Positions 1 to 15,241 of a stretch of 64,000 nucleotides of DNA are shown here, in pieces. Source of the stretch: Crambe crambe (Eukaryota > Porifera > Demospongiae > Poecilosclerida > Crambeidae); assembly GCA_963924555.1 (NCBI GenBank), contig OZ004594.1, positions 4,433,563 through 4,497,562 on the forward strand, given 5' to 3'. Both the position numbers and the translations under genes were made by a program. The notes beneath the pieces were generated by a model that worked only from the letters and a program-made list of their open reading frames with translations, did no database searches and was not told the DNA's origin. How positions within the stretch are numbered: position 1 is the stretch's first letter; each line of letters opens with the position of its first letter.

Positions 1-3000
1 AAACTACTGGGACAGCTCTGTCAAAGTGTTACAGTACGAGTGGAAGGTAAAAAATTTAAGTAAAGAAAAAACATTAATAAGGTGATGTAGCTAGTTAGCT
101 GATCAAAAAGAGTTGGAGCAAAGGCTGAATGGATGAGATTATGCAAGGATGAAGTCGAATGTTGGCAAGTCACCTAGTGACCTCACCCGGATTCGATTCA
201 TCCTCATCAATTCAGCCCTTGTACCAACTCCTTTTGACCAGTTATCCCTACATCACCTTCAATAATTTTTTTATTTGTTATTGTTGTTGTTTTTTTTTCT
301 TATTATTTCTATTATTTTAAAATGGAATGTAATTTCTTTTGCAAGGTCATAGTGCTGTATCTATAACCATCTCACTGTTATGCCACTATTTGGGTCTTTT
401 TGCAAAAGGTGGTAGATGGTGTTGTTTTTGTTTTGTTATTTTTGGTAATAGTTGGAGAGGGCAAGGTTATATATCACTGAAGTTCAATTGCACAATTAAA
501 ATCCTTGCTTCATGAATTCATAGCTCTTGTGTGTTGCAATGTTGGATCACAATCAAGCTTGGTAAGCTATTAAAGTCTGAGCTGCTCGATCAGTCTGCTA
601 GCTTTTTCTAAATAATGCACACCTCAAAGGCAGCTTATGAGCTCGAGCATTGCAAGTTTACACATTGTCCTTACAGGCATTGCTGATATATCTTTATCAG
701 AAGAAATGGCTTTTTGTTTGAGAAATTCGAAAGTGACAGAGCTCTTAGAGTCATTGCAACTAACGTCAGTCTTTCAGTCTCCTTTTTAAGAATATGCCTG
801 ATGTGCATAAAATATAAAGATAGCTAAGCAGTCATAGCAACTACAACTTACTATTTTTTTGAGAGAGTCCAACTTCATTTTATACTAGTCAGCAGGTTTG
901 ATTTTTCTGTCGCATTTGTAGCTTTTTATTGTCAGCTAGATACCTGATGCCTACATAGCTATTAGGTATTGAATAGCATTATTAACCCTCAGCGCATGCG
1001 CAAGGGTTTTAGTAATTGTTTTGTCTGTTTAGTAATCATTTTGTCTGTTTTTTCTGTCTGTCTGTCACGCCTTGATCTAGGAGCTAGTGCACTGACCACA
1101 GTTAAAACAGCTACGAGCACAGAGCAGCTGATGTTTCGTTGATTTAAAAAAAGCAAAATCCTTCTGTCTTTGAAAAAAGCGTGCATTCCTATATAGCAGC
1201 CATGAGAGGCGGAGAAGAGGTGTGGCCGTCTAGAAGTATATCTCACACTGACAGCTGGACTGTTGAAAAGATGCACCTGAACAGTTGAAAATTCAGGATA
1301 GCTAGCTAACCAAGCCGGTGAACAGTCGTTCTCTAGTCAGTCAAAAATATCGAAGTTTGATGATGACAGTTTACGCATGCGTGAAATTGTTTCTGGATCT
1401 AGTGTTATGAATATACAAGGTTGAGATAGCTACAGTTTATCTACCGTATAGCGGCTATATTTCAAGGGGCGAAAGTTTCACGATTATTCACGATTTAGAA
1501 AAAACAAAAACTTCCATGTGCGCGCATGCACGCACACAGAACTATGAGCTAGTTATATCTAGCTAGCTGAAGCTTCGATGGCATGCACGTCTAGGCCATC
1601 TTTCGTTTGAGACCATGTTCTAGACAGGTTAAATTCAAAACAATACCTGGAATGCCATAGTTAGCGAAGTGTTATATTGTGTAGCAATCCTTTTGCCGTG
1701 GCATGACGATGATAGACGTTCTGCCGCTTCGAAGCCATCAGATCATCTGATCATGTGGTTCTATTTTTCTTCAGCGAGGTGAGTCTAGAGTCACAGACGC
1801 ATGAACTAGACGCAACTCTAGTGAAGAGTCTGGATTTGCCAAAGTGATTCGCGTGGTTAAATATTCACAGACAAAAGAGAAATCGCGAAATCCGCGAAAC
1901 TTTCGTCCCTCGAAATATACCCGCTATACGGTATGAACCTGCACTGAGGGTTTGCACTTTAGTGTTTTTCATTTTTATGGCATCAGTTTATAAGTCTCTA
2001 CAATCCAGCTGAGCTAGAGAGCAAGAGCAAAATTTAGAATTAATATGACATTGATTTTAATTGTTCAATGAACAAAATGTAGTTAGTGTAATCTGTGGCT
2101 GTATATACATGTAGGATTGGCACAATTGAAAAGAGACATCGAGACTATTAATAGTAATGCAGGAGCATCTATTAATACTCTTTGCAAAAGAAATGATGAC
2201 AATGAAGTGTGCTTCATAGCACTGAAGGCAGCTTCTCCACTTAATATGATCATAACAAAGTTTGACATAATGAATAGATTGAATTCTACTGGATTATTCA
2301 TCAGAATGTGGAATGCACGCATGAAAAATGCCAAATCTCAATCAGAGCTATCAATACAAAGTATCAAGACAGACATTTGGGATCCTTGCTTTCAGGAGTG
2401 TCAAACTTTACTCAACTCACTTCGTGACAAGACCATCTTGCTCAGTAGAGTGGACCATTACTTCAAAGGTGTGGAAAACATCAAGGCTCAGTTGCGCACC
2501 TTACATGCTGGTGTTCATCTATGTGCTCCGGAACAGGCTAGTAAAAAGGATGTTTCTGACATATACAGTGCTGTAGATCGTATTGAGAAGTATTGGTCTT
2601 TGTGCCGTCTTGCTACAGCAGCTGAGACTGTTATGGATCTTAAGGAAAAGCTTGTACTAACTGGAGATTTTTCATTGATTGAGACTCTGGCTATGCAGGT
2701 ATGTTATTTGTCTTGTGTTTACTTACTTTTTTGGAATCCATCTTTATTATTTTCTTGATATATGCAGGTTAATGCATCAATGCACAGTAGACCTTTAAAT
2801 TCAATTGATGACAAATTGACTGGAGCTGGAGAGTTTTTGGAAAAATTTGATGATGTCAAAAAAGTGGAATGTCTTAAAACTTTTTCAAATTGTATTAATA
2901 TTGTGAAGTGGATCCGAAAAGATACCAAAGGTATGATTGCTTACATTTTTTTTTTCATACAGTGATTCCCTGTAAGTTAACTATAGCTACTAGGACATGT

Positions 3001-6000
3001 GTGGAAATCTGATCTAATTGATTTATGTATGATGCTGCGTAGATGTGAATGACTTACATAAGTTTGTGAGTGTGGCTCTTCATACATCAGCTGGAGAGGG
3101 TGACTTTGCAAACGACAAGCTTTCACATCTGAAGATCATTGGCAGTGGATTCGGCCCACTAATCTATCGCTTAAAAGCTGATCCAAGTTTTGAGACCTTT
3201 AAAGTATGCTGTATCAGTGTGTGGGAATCGTTAGAATCAACTCCAAGGCTACCAAAACTTTTGGTAAGTATGCAACTAGCTCTAACTACATTTAAAACTA
3301 TGAGAAATCCAGTCCACTGACATGATAGAATTGTGTATGTATGGCTAATAAAATCTAGCTAGCTATACTTTGAGGTGATGATTATGTATAATTCATATTT
3401 ATAGAAAGATTGTAATGCTGAAGTTGAATGGTACAAATCTGTGAAGGAGACACAAGCATCAGTGGAAGTAACTTCCTATGGCCAAATGAACAACATATTT
3501 GAATACGGTTGCTACCAGGTTGGAACCAAAAAATCAGCTGTATGTCAGAATTATAGTGAAGTGATCCATTTAATGCTGAAAGAAAGGGGGAAACGCTTGG
3601 CAAAGAAAAAATATAACTTGGAAGAGCTAAGAGATCTCGAGAGTAAACTTGTACTAATCACTGGCAGCAAAGCTGAATATAGAGCCCAAGTGGATCATTT
3701 TGTTGATGTGCGTGAGTTTATATATGATCATAACCTCTGATAGCCAATTATGATCAGAAAAATCGTCCTTTTTGCTTAGTTAAACCATTATGTACAACTA
3801 CTAATGATATTATGAGAAACATAATTTCCTAGTGACTTATACTGCAGCTATTATATTACTATAGCTAGAAAAATATTGTTTTCTAATCACAGATCCTTCA
3901 CAGCATATGTCGTATTGCTGAAGTCTTGATCACTCTTCAACAAGTTGGTAATGTCAAGTATACTGGATGGTTGCTTCAAGTACCTTGTTCAACTGATAAA
4001 GAGATCGTTAATGAATTGCAACAGCAGGCAAAAGTCATGGAGAGTGAACTCAATGAGTGGAGAGACAAAGTGAAGAGTACACGTCTTGAATTCTATGAGC
4101 TCAACTATTACACCACTCTCCAACTTTTGATGTTGAGAAAACAATTTGGAGCAGTCAAAAATCTTGAAAAGCCAGATATAACCCCTGATAATCTTGCACT
4201 ACTTCAAAGCATCTCATCACAGGTCACATCTGAAATGGTGTGTGATGTGGTCAAGTGCTCCCCACAGAGTATTCAAGAGGCTAGTTTAAATGTTAGTGCA
4301 CCTGAGGATTCTCAAGAACATTTGATGACCAGTCATACATCACCAGGGTTGTCGATGAGTGATGAAATCATGGTTTCTGCTGATCTCCAGGCTTCAGCAA
4401 GAAGTTCTGGAGCACCTATTGTCAGTGAGAAACCAGCTCTTACCGAAGATGATCTTTCTGAAGATGAGAAGGCAATTATGGCTAATATCATTACAAGGAT
4501 AAATTGCCCGAGGCTTTTGGTATTAAAAGCATTTGAAGAATGTCGAGGAAAGGAGATGGATAGATACGACTATCAGCAGTGGTGTGTGGATCATCTAGAA
4601 GAGTATGAATTTTCAGAAGAAGGAGATTCAGACGATGAAGTCTTTGATGATGAAGCATCATCCTCAGAGTCAGAATCTGAGTCAGAATCTGATAATCAAG
4701 AATCTACTTCTCCCCATGGTATAGTTCAGAATTTATTGTAATTCCAGTAATAATCATACATTACCCTCTCTAGGTTCAACACCTAAGGAAGTGAGAAAGT
4801 CTCCTTTTCAAAAGGGAGTTCGCAATACTCGTATCAAGCAAATACAATCAACTATTCAAGAACCTGTGGATGAAAATAATTCTATAGTCAAGGAGTTGAT
4901 GGGAGCTGATTACTCCATGGAGCAATGCATTGAAGCAGTAGAGAGACGTGAAACACTTGAAGGTGCTCTGGAGTACCTTGAAGAACTAGCTCTGGATGAG
5001 GAAGAGGATGGAAGAGATCTTATTCCTTCTACTTACAAGCACCAGCTCTCACGTGAAGACTCACAGCCTGTGGATGACTTCAAGATGATCTGGTAAGCTA
5101 TATATCTTTGTACTGAACAATACATACCCTGATAATAATATGATCAATGTTAGGTCACGTGATGACCCACCAGAAATTTATGCAGACCCTAAAGCTGAAG
5201 AAAAATACCTGAGTCTTGAACAACTTGGAATTGTTCTGAAAGAATTAAGTGAAAGATCAAAAGGTTAGAATAATATATATATATATATATATTAAATCTT
5301 ATTGCATTGAGGTGGGATATTGGAGCTGAGTTTTATTATTCTAATAACTAGGTAAAGCAATTATTAAGCGTACTCCTGTGCAAGCTCTGAAAAATGGCTA
5401 TCCTAATCTGTTGGTGGTACAACCAGGTTAGTGACTTATTTTTGCTAGCAACTTAATAATCTAGACATTCATATCTGTAGACTTTGATAAGTTCTTATTT
5501 TTCAGATGTCATTTTGAGAACAACTCTGTCTCTGTACATGGAAGATCCTCATCTTCCTTTGCCTACACCTGAGGAAGTACTTATATGCAATCCTTCCACC
5601 ACTGCTGAAGAGGTATCATTATAAATTCTTTGCTATATCATTTCACTTATATTTTTTAGGTTGAACTTTTTTGGATGAGGGCAGTAAGTGATCCTGAACA
5701 TTGGCGAATATTCAGTTTGGTTCATGCTGAGAAGCTTTCCTATCAAGTTAGTGACTTAGCCTTGCGAACATTGTCTGAACACTCCCAGGGAAAGCAAGGT
5801 AACTTCTCTTACTTATAATTGGGAAATTTTATGATTAAATCATTTTCATGGACGTACTAACAGTAACGGTAGCTACAAGTAGTAAGCTGTAACAATGGAA
5901 ATTATAAACAAGAATTGTATATTACTTGAAATTTCCCAATTATGATGTATCTGAACTTTATCCTTAAACTTATAGTTTACATTATTATTATTATTATTAT

Positions 6001-9000
6001 TTTGATATAGGTTATCGACTGATAATAATCTGCAGTAATGAGGATGAAGAAAAGTCTCATTTTATCTCCAAACTTCATCTCTTCAAGCGAACCCATATAC
6101 CTCCTTCTGATATCCAGTTGTACAGAAAATATCTCATTACTCACTTCACCAATCAGACACTGAATGAGGAAGCTTCAGCTACTCAATATGATGCTAGTCT
6201 CTCAGCTTCTATTGTTGACAATGATAAGTATGTTTCATATTGCTAAAAAAAGTTTACAAATTAAGTTGTTTTTTTTTTTGAGTTTTCGTTTCGTTTTCAG
6301 TAGTATACTCTGTTCATTACAGTTCTTGTGTTCGTATTATCTCATCTAATCGATCTGGGATGGGCAAATCTCTCTATGTTCAGCGTTTAGCTGAAAATCT
6401 GAAAAGCCATACTCCAGGTCAATTTGGTGCCCATGTTACCATTCCCCTCCATGGACCTGTGGTAACTCCTGACACTGTCCTAGACCTGTTTAAAGATCAT
6501 ATGAGGAATCCTACCTGCTGCATCTATCACATCGATATTGCACCAAATGTCAGTTTGCAGACAATATTGTAGTCTAATTAATGTACTGCAGCCCTATTGA
6601 TATAGATCTTATGGGAAGTGGACACTATTTTGTTTAGCTTGCTGGTTTTGCGTGGATTAAGTGATAGTCAAGGAAGAGTCTGGCGTTGCCATCCCAACCA
6701 ACTCTACTCCATCGAGGTTACCTTACCCAACATGGACACTATCCCTGAACGAGATAAGAAGTCTCTCCCTCAAAACCGAACATTAGCTTTGCTCAATTTG
6801 ATGCCTTCTGTCTCATGTCTCAGCCCCAGGAAAGCCTTGGATCGTATGCAAGTTGAGCACAGAGGTATAATACTTCAATAATTAAACTTATATTGAATTT
6901 TGCATGATCCCCATAGACAATAGATAAAGCATACCTACATGCTTCAGTACAATGAATAGTGGGTACATATATAGCTGTGGTTATGATATGAATTTCTTTT
7001 CCTTTAGATGATTCCTTAGTTTTGATGGATTCTGAAGAGTTCAAGAGTCCTTTGTACCAAAGAGTCTACCAATACCTCAGAAGGCACACCATGGGGTCCA
7101 ATCTTGATGCTTTTGCCTTCACTGGGCAGGTTGAAGGAGATCCAAAGGATTGCCTCAATATGATATTGCAGTATGTCTGCCAGTAAGATTAGTTATAAAG
7201 TTTTAACAAATTTCCTTAAATGCAGTAAATGTGGAGTGAAAGATCCTTCTTGGTCAGAAATCCGACATTTTGTGAAGTTCTTGGATCTGCAGTTGCAGTC
7301 TTGTGAGGAGTCAGTTTTCACTGATCCTACTTTCGTTGGAGATGTAATGGCAGGTCTCAAGGGATTTGTGGTAAAATTTATGATCCGCATGTCCAGAGTA
7401 AGTGGTGGTATCATGTCATTGCTCTATATGCTATTTACTGCACAGAATTGCATAGTAATGATTATCAGCATGTTATGTATTTCAAAGGATTTTTCGACCT
7501 CTTCACTACGAGGTGAGGTAGCCTTGGAGATGAATGAAGAAGCTGATGGTGATGATCTAGATCAGTACCAAATCAGTGAACGAAAGCGTTGGGAGCAAAA
7601 GTAATTTGTGACACTAAATTTGCATAAAATGTGCTTTGATTTACTACCTTATTGCAGTCCCCACCCCTACATTTTCTTCAATCAAGACCGAATGAGTATT
7701 ACATTTGTTGGGTTCACGGTCACAAAGAATGGAGACCTAATTGACCCCTCCAACCGGCATATAATTGAACCAGCTATCATGAACCCCCAACTCTATAGTG
7801 GACTGAAGCACAACAGGGTCAATTTTGAGGATGATTATCGTACATGGCAGAAGTCAGTGATGATAGAGAAGATATCCACTGTGATGGGTGTGGACTATCC
7901 ACATGACCCAGATGAATCTTACGTGCTCACTGTTGATAATCTCATCAAGATCTTAGCCATACAGATGAGATTCAGGTGAACTTAAGAACAATGCATGATT
8001 ATCCCATATCATAACAGTCTTACATAAGACAACTGTCCAGGCAAAACTGCAGTTGGCTGGTATAGTAGGTATTTGAAGTTAGTGCCCATTCATTGGCCCT
8101 GCCATGTGTATATAGGTGTGGTATCCCTGTGGTGATTATGGGAGAAACTGGCTGTGGTAAGACTCGACTCATTCGGTACATGTGTGATCTGGCCAGGCAA
8201 GGGCTGGGAAGGAAGAATATGTTGATTTTGAAGGTATGGACATGTACATAGCCTTGAGGAAGTTGGCCCTTAGTACTACTATATATTGCATGCCAATTAC
8301 AGAAGCCCCCAAATACATGCCCATAACAAAGTGTCATATTGATTTTGTTTTATTGTGTGTTAGTTTTTAGTTGTTGCATCATGCCCTATGAATACTTAAC
8401 ACTGTAATGATTAAATTGCACATACATACATTATTATATAGGTTCATGGTGGGACCACTGAGGAAGATATAGCCAAGTTCATTCAAACTGCTGAATTAGA
8501 GTCTGCAGAGAACAGACGATCAGATATGGACACAGTTGTCTTCTTTGATGAAGCTAACACCACTGATGCCATTGGTCTCATCAAAGAGATCATGTGTGAT
8601 CGCAGGATAAATGGAAAACCCATTTCTCACGACATCAAATTCATTGCTGCCTGCAACCCTTACAGAAAGTATGCACATAAAAACCCTACAGCTAGCTACT
8701 AATTGCCAATGTATTTCTTATTTATAGACATAATGATGACATGATAAAGCGACTTGAAAGTGCTGGTCTTGGCTTTTTCATCAAAGCTTCTGAAACACAG
8801 CAGAAACTTGGTATTAATAATTATATGATTTGCCTTACATAGGCATTTTAACTACCACACTCATAACAGTATCAATAGGAAAAAGGCCACAAGTTTACAC
8901 AGTCTAATAGCTTTGTTTATTTAAAGTATCACTCATGCATTTCTATGTAGGGAAAATCCCCCTTCGTCAGCTGGTGTATCGTGTGTTGGATCTCCCACCT

Positions 9001-12000
9001 AGTATGAGACCTCTCGTCTATGACTTTGGGAAGTTGAATATGGACACCGAGAGTGACTATATCAAACAGATAGTGCATGATCATGTCAGTAAAATAATGA
9101 CACCAAAGAGAAATTGAAATTGTTTATGATATTCCTGTTTAGATTCGTAATCATCCTCGGTTATCAGTTTGCCCTCAAGTTGATGCTGTTTCTTCCCATG
9201 TTGCTAATGTCCTGGCATATTCCCAAAAATATATGCGGGAAAGAGAAGTAAGTGGCTACTGCAGTTATGTTCCATTATGGAGTTTCAGTATGTGACCATT
9301 TCTTCTCTCTCTATATATATAGGATGAATGCAGCTTTGTCAGTCTGAGAGATGTGGAGAGGACAATGATTGTTTTCGAGTATTTATATGGCATGATGGAT
9401 GTCTTCAATCCACTCATGGATGAATATGCAGTGAAAAATATTGATGTTGATGAGATGGTACGTAAGATAATAAGGGACTACTCAACTCTAGCAAGCTGTA
9501 TAACATTGTTTATTTGTTGTTTTTATTTTGTTAGTGATAATGTTGAGGTGTCATTCTGTAGATGCATGGGCAGGGTAGTTACCGTATAGCACTTAATTTT
9601 CGAGGGATTTATATTTCATGAATTTCACAAAAGGAGAGTACATATATACATGAAAAGTGCAATCTGCAGAATGAGGTAAGGTGTGGCCAGCTAGCTAATC
9701 TCAACATTTAACGTACATGACTAGACTGTATGTACCTGTGGAGAGGAGTAGCCTGATTTATCTAGCTACTCTGACATGATCACCTAACTAGCTAGTTGCT
9801 AATTTAGCTAATGATTTATGATGGTGCTCCATTCTTCAAGCAAGTTTAGCACATCTCAACCTCATTGGACCTCTGTCAGAGCTCAATCCCCTAGCTAGCT
9901 AGGCCTAGTAGTTACGAGCTAGAAGTAAGTTGTATATTCAGAAGCCAATAGATGATGAATGGCAGGGCAGGCCAGGCCTGGAGTACAAAGAATTTATTGC
10001 TGGCGCTTGTGAAATTAAATTCCGTGAAAAGAGCCGATTTGTGAAATATGATTCCCTTGAAAATTAAATGCTATACTAAAATAAATATTGAAAATTAAAA
10101 TTAATAATTAAAAAATATTTTAGGAATACAAAGAAGATGAGGAAGAAGACTACATACCTCGAGAACCTGGATATGTATCTCCTGGATCCATTACTCGAGC
10201 TCTTGTGTTAGCTCTTAGTGTGTGCTACCATGCAAGACTTCAAGATCGCAATGAGTATGAAGAAGGAGTAGTGAAGTGTTTTGTTGGTCCCATAGACCTT
10301 CCAGGAGGATCACAACAATTCAGGGATGAGATCAGATGGTATGAAATAAGATTGATATACAGAATATTGTGAATTCACCCCCAAAATCTGATCATCTCTC
10401 TAACAAGGTCAGCTAGTCAGAACCCTCTTGTCTAAAAAATTAATTGTTTTACCCTTCCCTGTTGACTAGCTGGCTTAGTTACTTATCTAAGTCACTGTTT
10501 TACTTCATAATGCAGGTGTCAAGAGGTATTGCTGGACAATATGCAACTTGGTGATAATATTGCTCGAAATGCTGCACTGCGTGAGAATATCTTCATGATG
10601 GCCATTTGTGTGGAGTTGAGGATTCCTCTCTTTCTGGTGGGGAAACCAGGCAGTTCCAAATCCCTAGCAAAGTCAATCATTAATGAGTCCATGAGGGGAA
10701 AAGATTCCAGAAATGAGCTCTTAAAGCATTTTAAGGAGGTTAGTATTTGGCATAATTGCAATACTTATGGTGAACAGTTCTGATATGATGTAATTACATA
10801 TTTTGGTTTTTACTTCAACCACAACATCATTTATGTACATAAATTTCTTATATTATATAGGTTGGAATATTTTCGTATCAGTGCAGTCAACTTTCAACCC
10901 CTGAGAGTGTGATAGAAGTCTTTAACATTGCCAGGAAATTTCAAGAAAAGCAGGTCAAGTCATCGTATGTGGCTGTGGTGGTGCTGGATGAAGTTGGACT
11001 GGCAGAGGATTCTCCTAACCTCCCTCTCAAGGCTCTCCACCCTCTCCTGGAAGACGGGACAGAGGGAGCTAGTTCTGACCGACGTGATTTCTCAGACAAA
11101 GTAAAATATGCCATTAATTTTTAATCAGGCCCCACTTCTCTATTAAGGCCACTCCACCATGTCCCAACAACACCTGCATATATTATGCCTCCCTAAAGAG
11201 ACCAACTCCCTTTTAAGACCATTTGTTCCTGGCCCATAGGTAGTCACAGTGAGCAAGCTTCATGTATGGGCAGTAAAAGAGGTAGTCTTCAAACTCAGGC
11301 TTAATAATTTTGTTGTCTCTTAGATAATTGATCGAAATGAAAGAGTTGCATTCATTGGGATTTCCAACTGGGCTCTGGACCCAGCCAAGATGAACAGAGG
11401 TGTGATGGTGACCAGGGCTGACCCCAGTGAGGATGAACTGGTTTTCAGTGCCAAAGGAATATGTTCAAATCAAAAGGATGATCCAATAGTTGGTTTCCTA
11501 CAAAAATATTTCAGACCATTTGCAAGGGCTTATAAAAAAATCTGTGAGAAACAGGACAGGGAATTCTTTGGACTGAGAGACTTCTACAGGTAATAATATT
11601 TTCAAAGAGGAAAATTTTTGTAGATTCGCAATGTGAACCATACTTTTGTTTCAAAAGCATAACATTTTCTTCACCAGAATTTATTCTGTACCTTCTTGCT
11701 ACAGTCTCATCAAGATGTTGTACTACATGTGTGAGAGGAGCAGAAACCAACCCACTGGGCAGCAATTAGAACATGCCATTCGGAGGAATTTTGGAGGTCT
11801 GGAATCCAAGGAGTGGAATCCCTTTGAAGAATTCGAGCAGCGAATAGTCATAAGTCATGAACTACCTGATCTTAGTGGTATTCCTCCAGAGGTAATGTGC
11901 ACTGCTGTTCATGCAGCTAAAGAATTTCAGTGTGGATAATGTGTATACATGTGTAGCATTTATTTATATTTATTTCTACTACACAGCTTCATTCTATTGT

Positions 12001-15000
12001 GAACCCTGACTGCTCCAGACTTGGATTGATCAAGGCCAGTCTTGGGAATGAAGAACGAACTGGACACGGGTCAGTCATTTACTCTAGCCATAACACTGAA
12101 TGAATGTCAAAAATGCATGTATTCCACAGAGAAAATCGTTATATGCTGTTTTTGACTGAGAACTATGCTGCACTTGATATTTTGAAGAATCCCAAGAATT
12201 ATTTGAGTGATAAGTTTAGAATCGATGAGGAGCAAGGATTGTCCCTGGAAGCTGGCAAAGATGTCCAACCTTTCATACTCTTTGGGAGCAGTTTTCCAAA
12301 GGATAAAGAGTACACTCAGGTATGGATAGTTTATAGCTGGCTGTCATTTATCGTTAATATTAATGCTTATGACAGCTGTTAAGTGTTACTTTACTATTGT
12401 CAGGTATAATGAAGCTACCACTGTCCTGATCCTCATGCTGTAGTTAATATTTCTACAAGTGCATGTAAATTTTCCCCTCGCTTTACTTCCTATAGGTTTG
12501 CCGTAACATCAATCAGATCAAGATTTGTATGGAAACTGGGAGAACTGTCATTCTGCTCAACTTGGAGAATCTTTATGAGAGTCTCTACGATGTCCTGAAC
12601 CAGTACTACATTTACCATGGTGACAGCAGATACGTGGACCTGGGACTACAGACACACAGGGTTCGCTGCCGAGTCCACAATGACTTCAAGTGAGTAATAC
12701 ATTATACTCGTTTACTCTTCACTGTAGCTTTAGATTTTATGTATGATAATAATTATAGGGTTATTGAGTCAATGCATGTCTTGCACTGACTGGTGGAGTA
12801 AATACTATATTTATTTCAAATGTGTTGTCTCATATAGATTGATTCTCATTGCTGAGAAGGACACAGTGTATGAGAAGTTCCCCACTCCTCTAATCAATCG
12901 GTTGGAGAAACACTTTGTCCTCACATCTTCCATACTTGAAGATTGGCAGGAAGAAACTCTTGAGGAGTTTGAAACATGGATCAGCAATTTTTCAAATGCT
13001 CGGTTGGTGTATTACTGTGTTATATAACATTTCTTTTATATCTCTTTTTCTCCTTTTATTCCTTTAGTGATTCTAATTCTAGATTCAAGGAGAGTGATGC
13101 TTTCGTTGGTTTCCAAAAAGACACACCAGCTTCTGTGATCTTCCAGGCCACTGCTCTGACATGTGTTGATCCAGATGATTTAGATGCTCGGAAAGAAGAT
13201 GTATGTAATATTACTAGGATAATATAAGGTCCCTCTTATAGAGATTCATGGAGAAGAATGGATTTCCCCATAATCAATCAAAAAAGCGAACGCAGCAAAC
13301 AATAGGTCATAACTCACTCAAAAAATTGTTAAATGCCCCAGGCATATGTATGTACCACAGGCATGCTCCGATGTGATTGATTTCTACACTGACTATGGCA
13401 GTTTTATTGTAGGCACTAGGCCATGAAGCTTATCTAAGTGGATTGTAGGCTTCTTTGTGGTAGCTTCCTCCAACAAAAGAATTAATGAGTTGAAGCTTAT
13501 GAATAAGTTGGCTCTCTAACCATAGGAATGCCTTCTTGCTCACTCACTGTCAAATGCTGCACGTTGCCCCAGTAAAGTGCTCTGCATTGTGTAGCATCTT
13601 GCACTTAGCACACTAGCTATCACTGACTTGACTTAAATCTGAACTTTCATTCGAAATAAAAACAACTGAGTAACAATTGAATGTATACGAAAAAGATAAG
13701 TAACTGAGAATGTTCACAAAATAAAAATAGTAACCATAAGGTAAATATACTACACATTTTCCATGCAGTCTTATTGGTCTAATATGACTTACTTATATAC
13801 AAACAATGCTGAGCATAATATCACTACCTAAAACGAGGTTGGTCATAGGAATGGCTTAAAAGGTTTGGATCAGGTAAATCTTGTTCACTTTCACATGAAT
13901 TCTTGTGCGGAGGAACATGAGTAGTATGGTCACAACCGTGGGACGTATCACTGCCAGTTGTTACATGGCCACCACCATAGGGTGTATTACCACCACCATA
14001 AGGTGTATCATCATTTGTGCTAACATCCATAGGTCTGGGCAAACAAGCCGCGTTTTCATACTTAGCTGTGTCCTTGGAATCCATCACATTTTGGTATGTA
14101 TTTTTGTCTCCATTTGAGTTTGCTTCACTCGAGGTTTTGCGGTGAGCTGTATTAGGGAGAGTTGTATGGCCAGTGTTGTAAGCTATGTTACGTTTCATTG
14201 TGATGTCCCAGGGTGAGTGATCTGTACTGGCTACCTCCTCCGAGTCCATCATGTTTTGATTTTCATAATGTACTATGATTTCTCCTTTATCTGCATCCTC
14301 ATCCATGGCTATGTGTATGGGCTCTGCATAGTCGATGCTTTCTTCTATCATACTGTTTACTTCATCTCTGGCTCTTTCTGCATTCACCTTAACACTCGCT
14401 TCATTAGGTGAAAGCTCAGATGAATTCAATACCCCACTTCTTGTGATCTCTTCATTTAAGCTTAAGGTTGATTGTGAATGTAAATCTCCAGTTTCAGTCT
14501 CCTTTCCTTGATGATAGTGACCAGCGCTATTCCTTTCGAATTCTGGTTCTGCTTTTATGGTAGGTAGCAATGGCTGTTTGACACTTCTTGTCTTGGTTGA
14601 CGATACAGAATCAAATGAAGTATTTGTTTCTTTGGAAGGAAGGAGAGGTAATTTTTTGTGTTGGTGTCTTTGGGATTCTAAAGTTCTGTGCTCCTGTTGC
14701 AAGGTTGTGAACGCGTGGTAATCTAAATGACAGAATTATGTAGGGTAAAGGGTAGACAGAGTAATCTGGATACACAAAAAGGGAGAAGGTAAAGGGAAGG
14801 CAAAGCTAAAGCATCATTATAAGGGATTATTGCTCCATAGCTGAAATTTGATAGATACGGTCATAATTCTTTGATACCTGTTGATGTCCTGCTTTGTTTT
14901 GAGTGTCTTAAAGCTCGCCTACAACAAACTCCAATTATAATTCCAATTACAATAGACAGAAATAACGATCCTAGGGCTGCACCCAGTATTATGGCAAACG

Positions 15001-15176
15001 TTTTATGTTCATCAGTGCTTGAGGTTGTAGAGGTTGTAACATCATTCATGTTTGTAGTTTCATTCATGTTTGCTTCCATGGTGGCTGTAGAGAGAAGTTA
15101 TCATTGTCAGTGGAGATCAATGCAAATCAAAGGAATAGCCACTCTAGTTCTAGATTATGTACTGGCCAGCTCAACA

Positions 15177-15241
<65 letters not shown>

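Larger units (their letters stand above)
1..5092 (+). other. RNF213-like exons 1-7: core entry and two UBA-like segments
   Basis: Exons: 1-46, 2115-2698, 2768-2930, 3043-3263, 3405-3707, 3893-4718, 4774-5092. The first 46 bases are an exon tail (ending VRVE) that joins in phase to 2115 across a 2.07 kb intron. Exons 2-6 match the region of RNF213 ahead of the AAA ring (for example WDPCFQECQ, GSGFGPLIY). Exon 6 ends in a Ser/Glu-rich acidic stretch. Before it, EDEKAIMANIITRINCPRL, and in exon 7 IVKELMGADYSMEQCIEAVE followed by GALEYLEEL, look like small three-helix UBA folds. The UBA reading is mine from pattern alone. Confidence 0.85.

Noticed and set aside
989-1276. 95-codon minus-strand open frame in RNF213 intron 1
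   Set aside because: No recognisable domain, biased composition, and it lies just outside a foldback element inside an intron.
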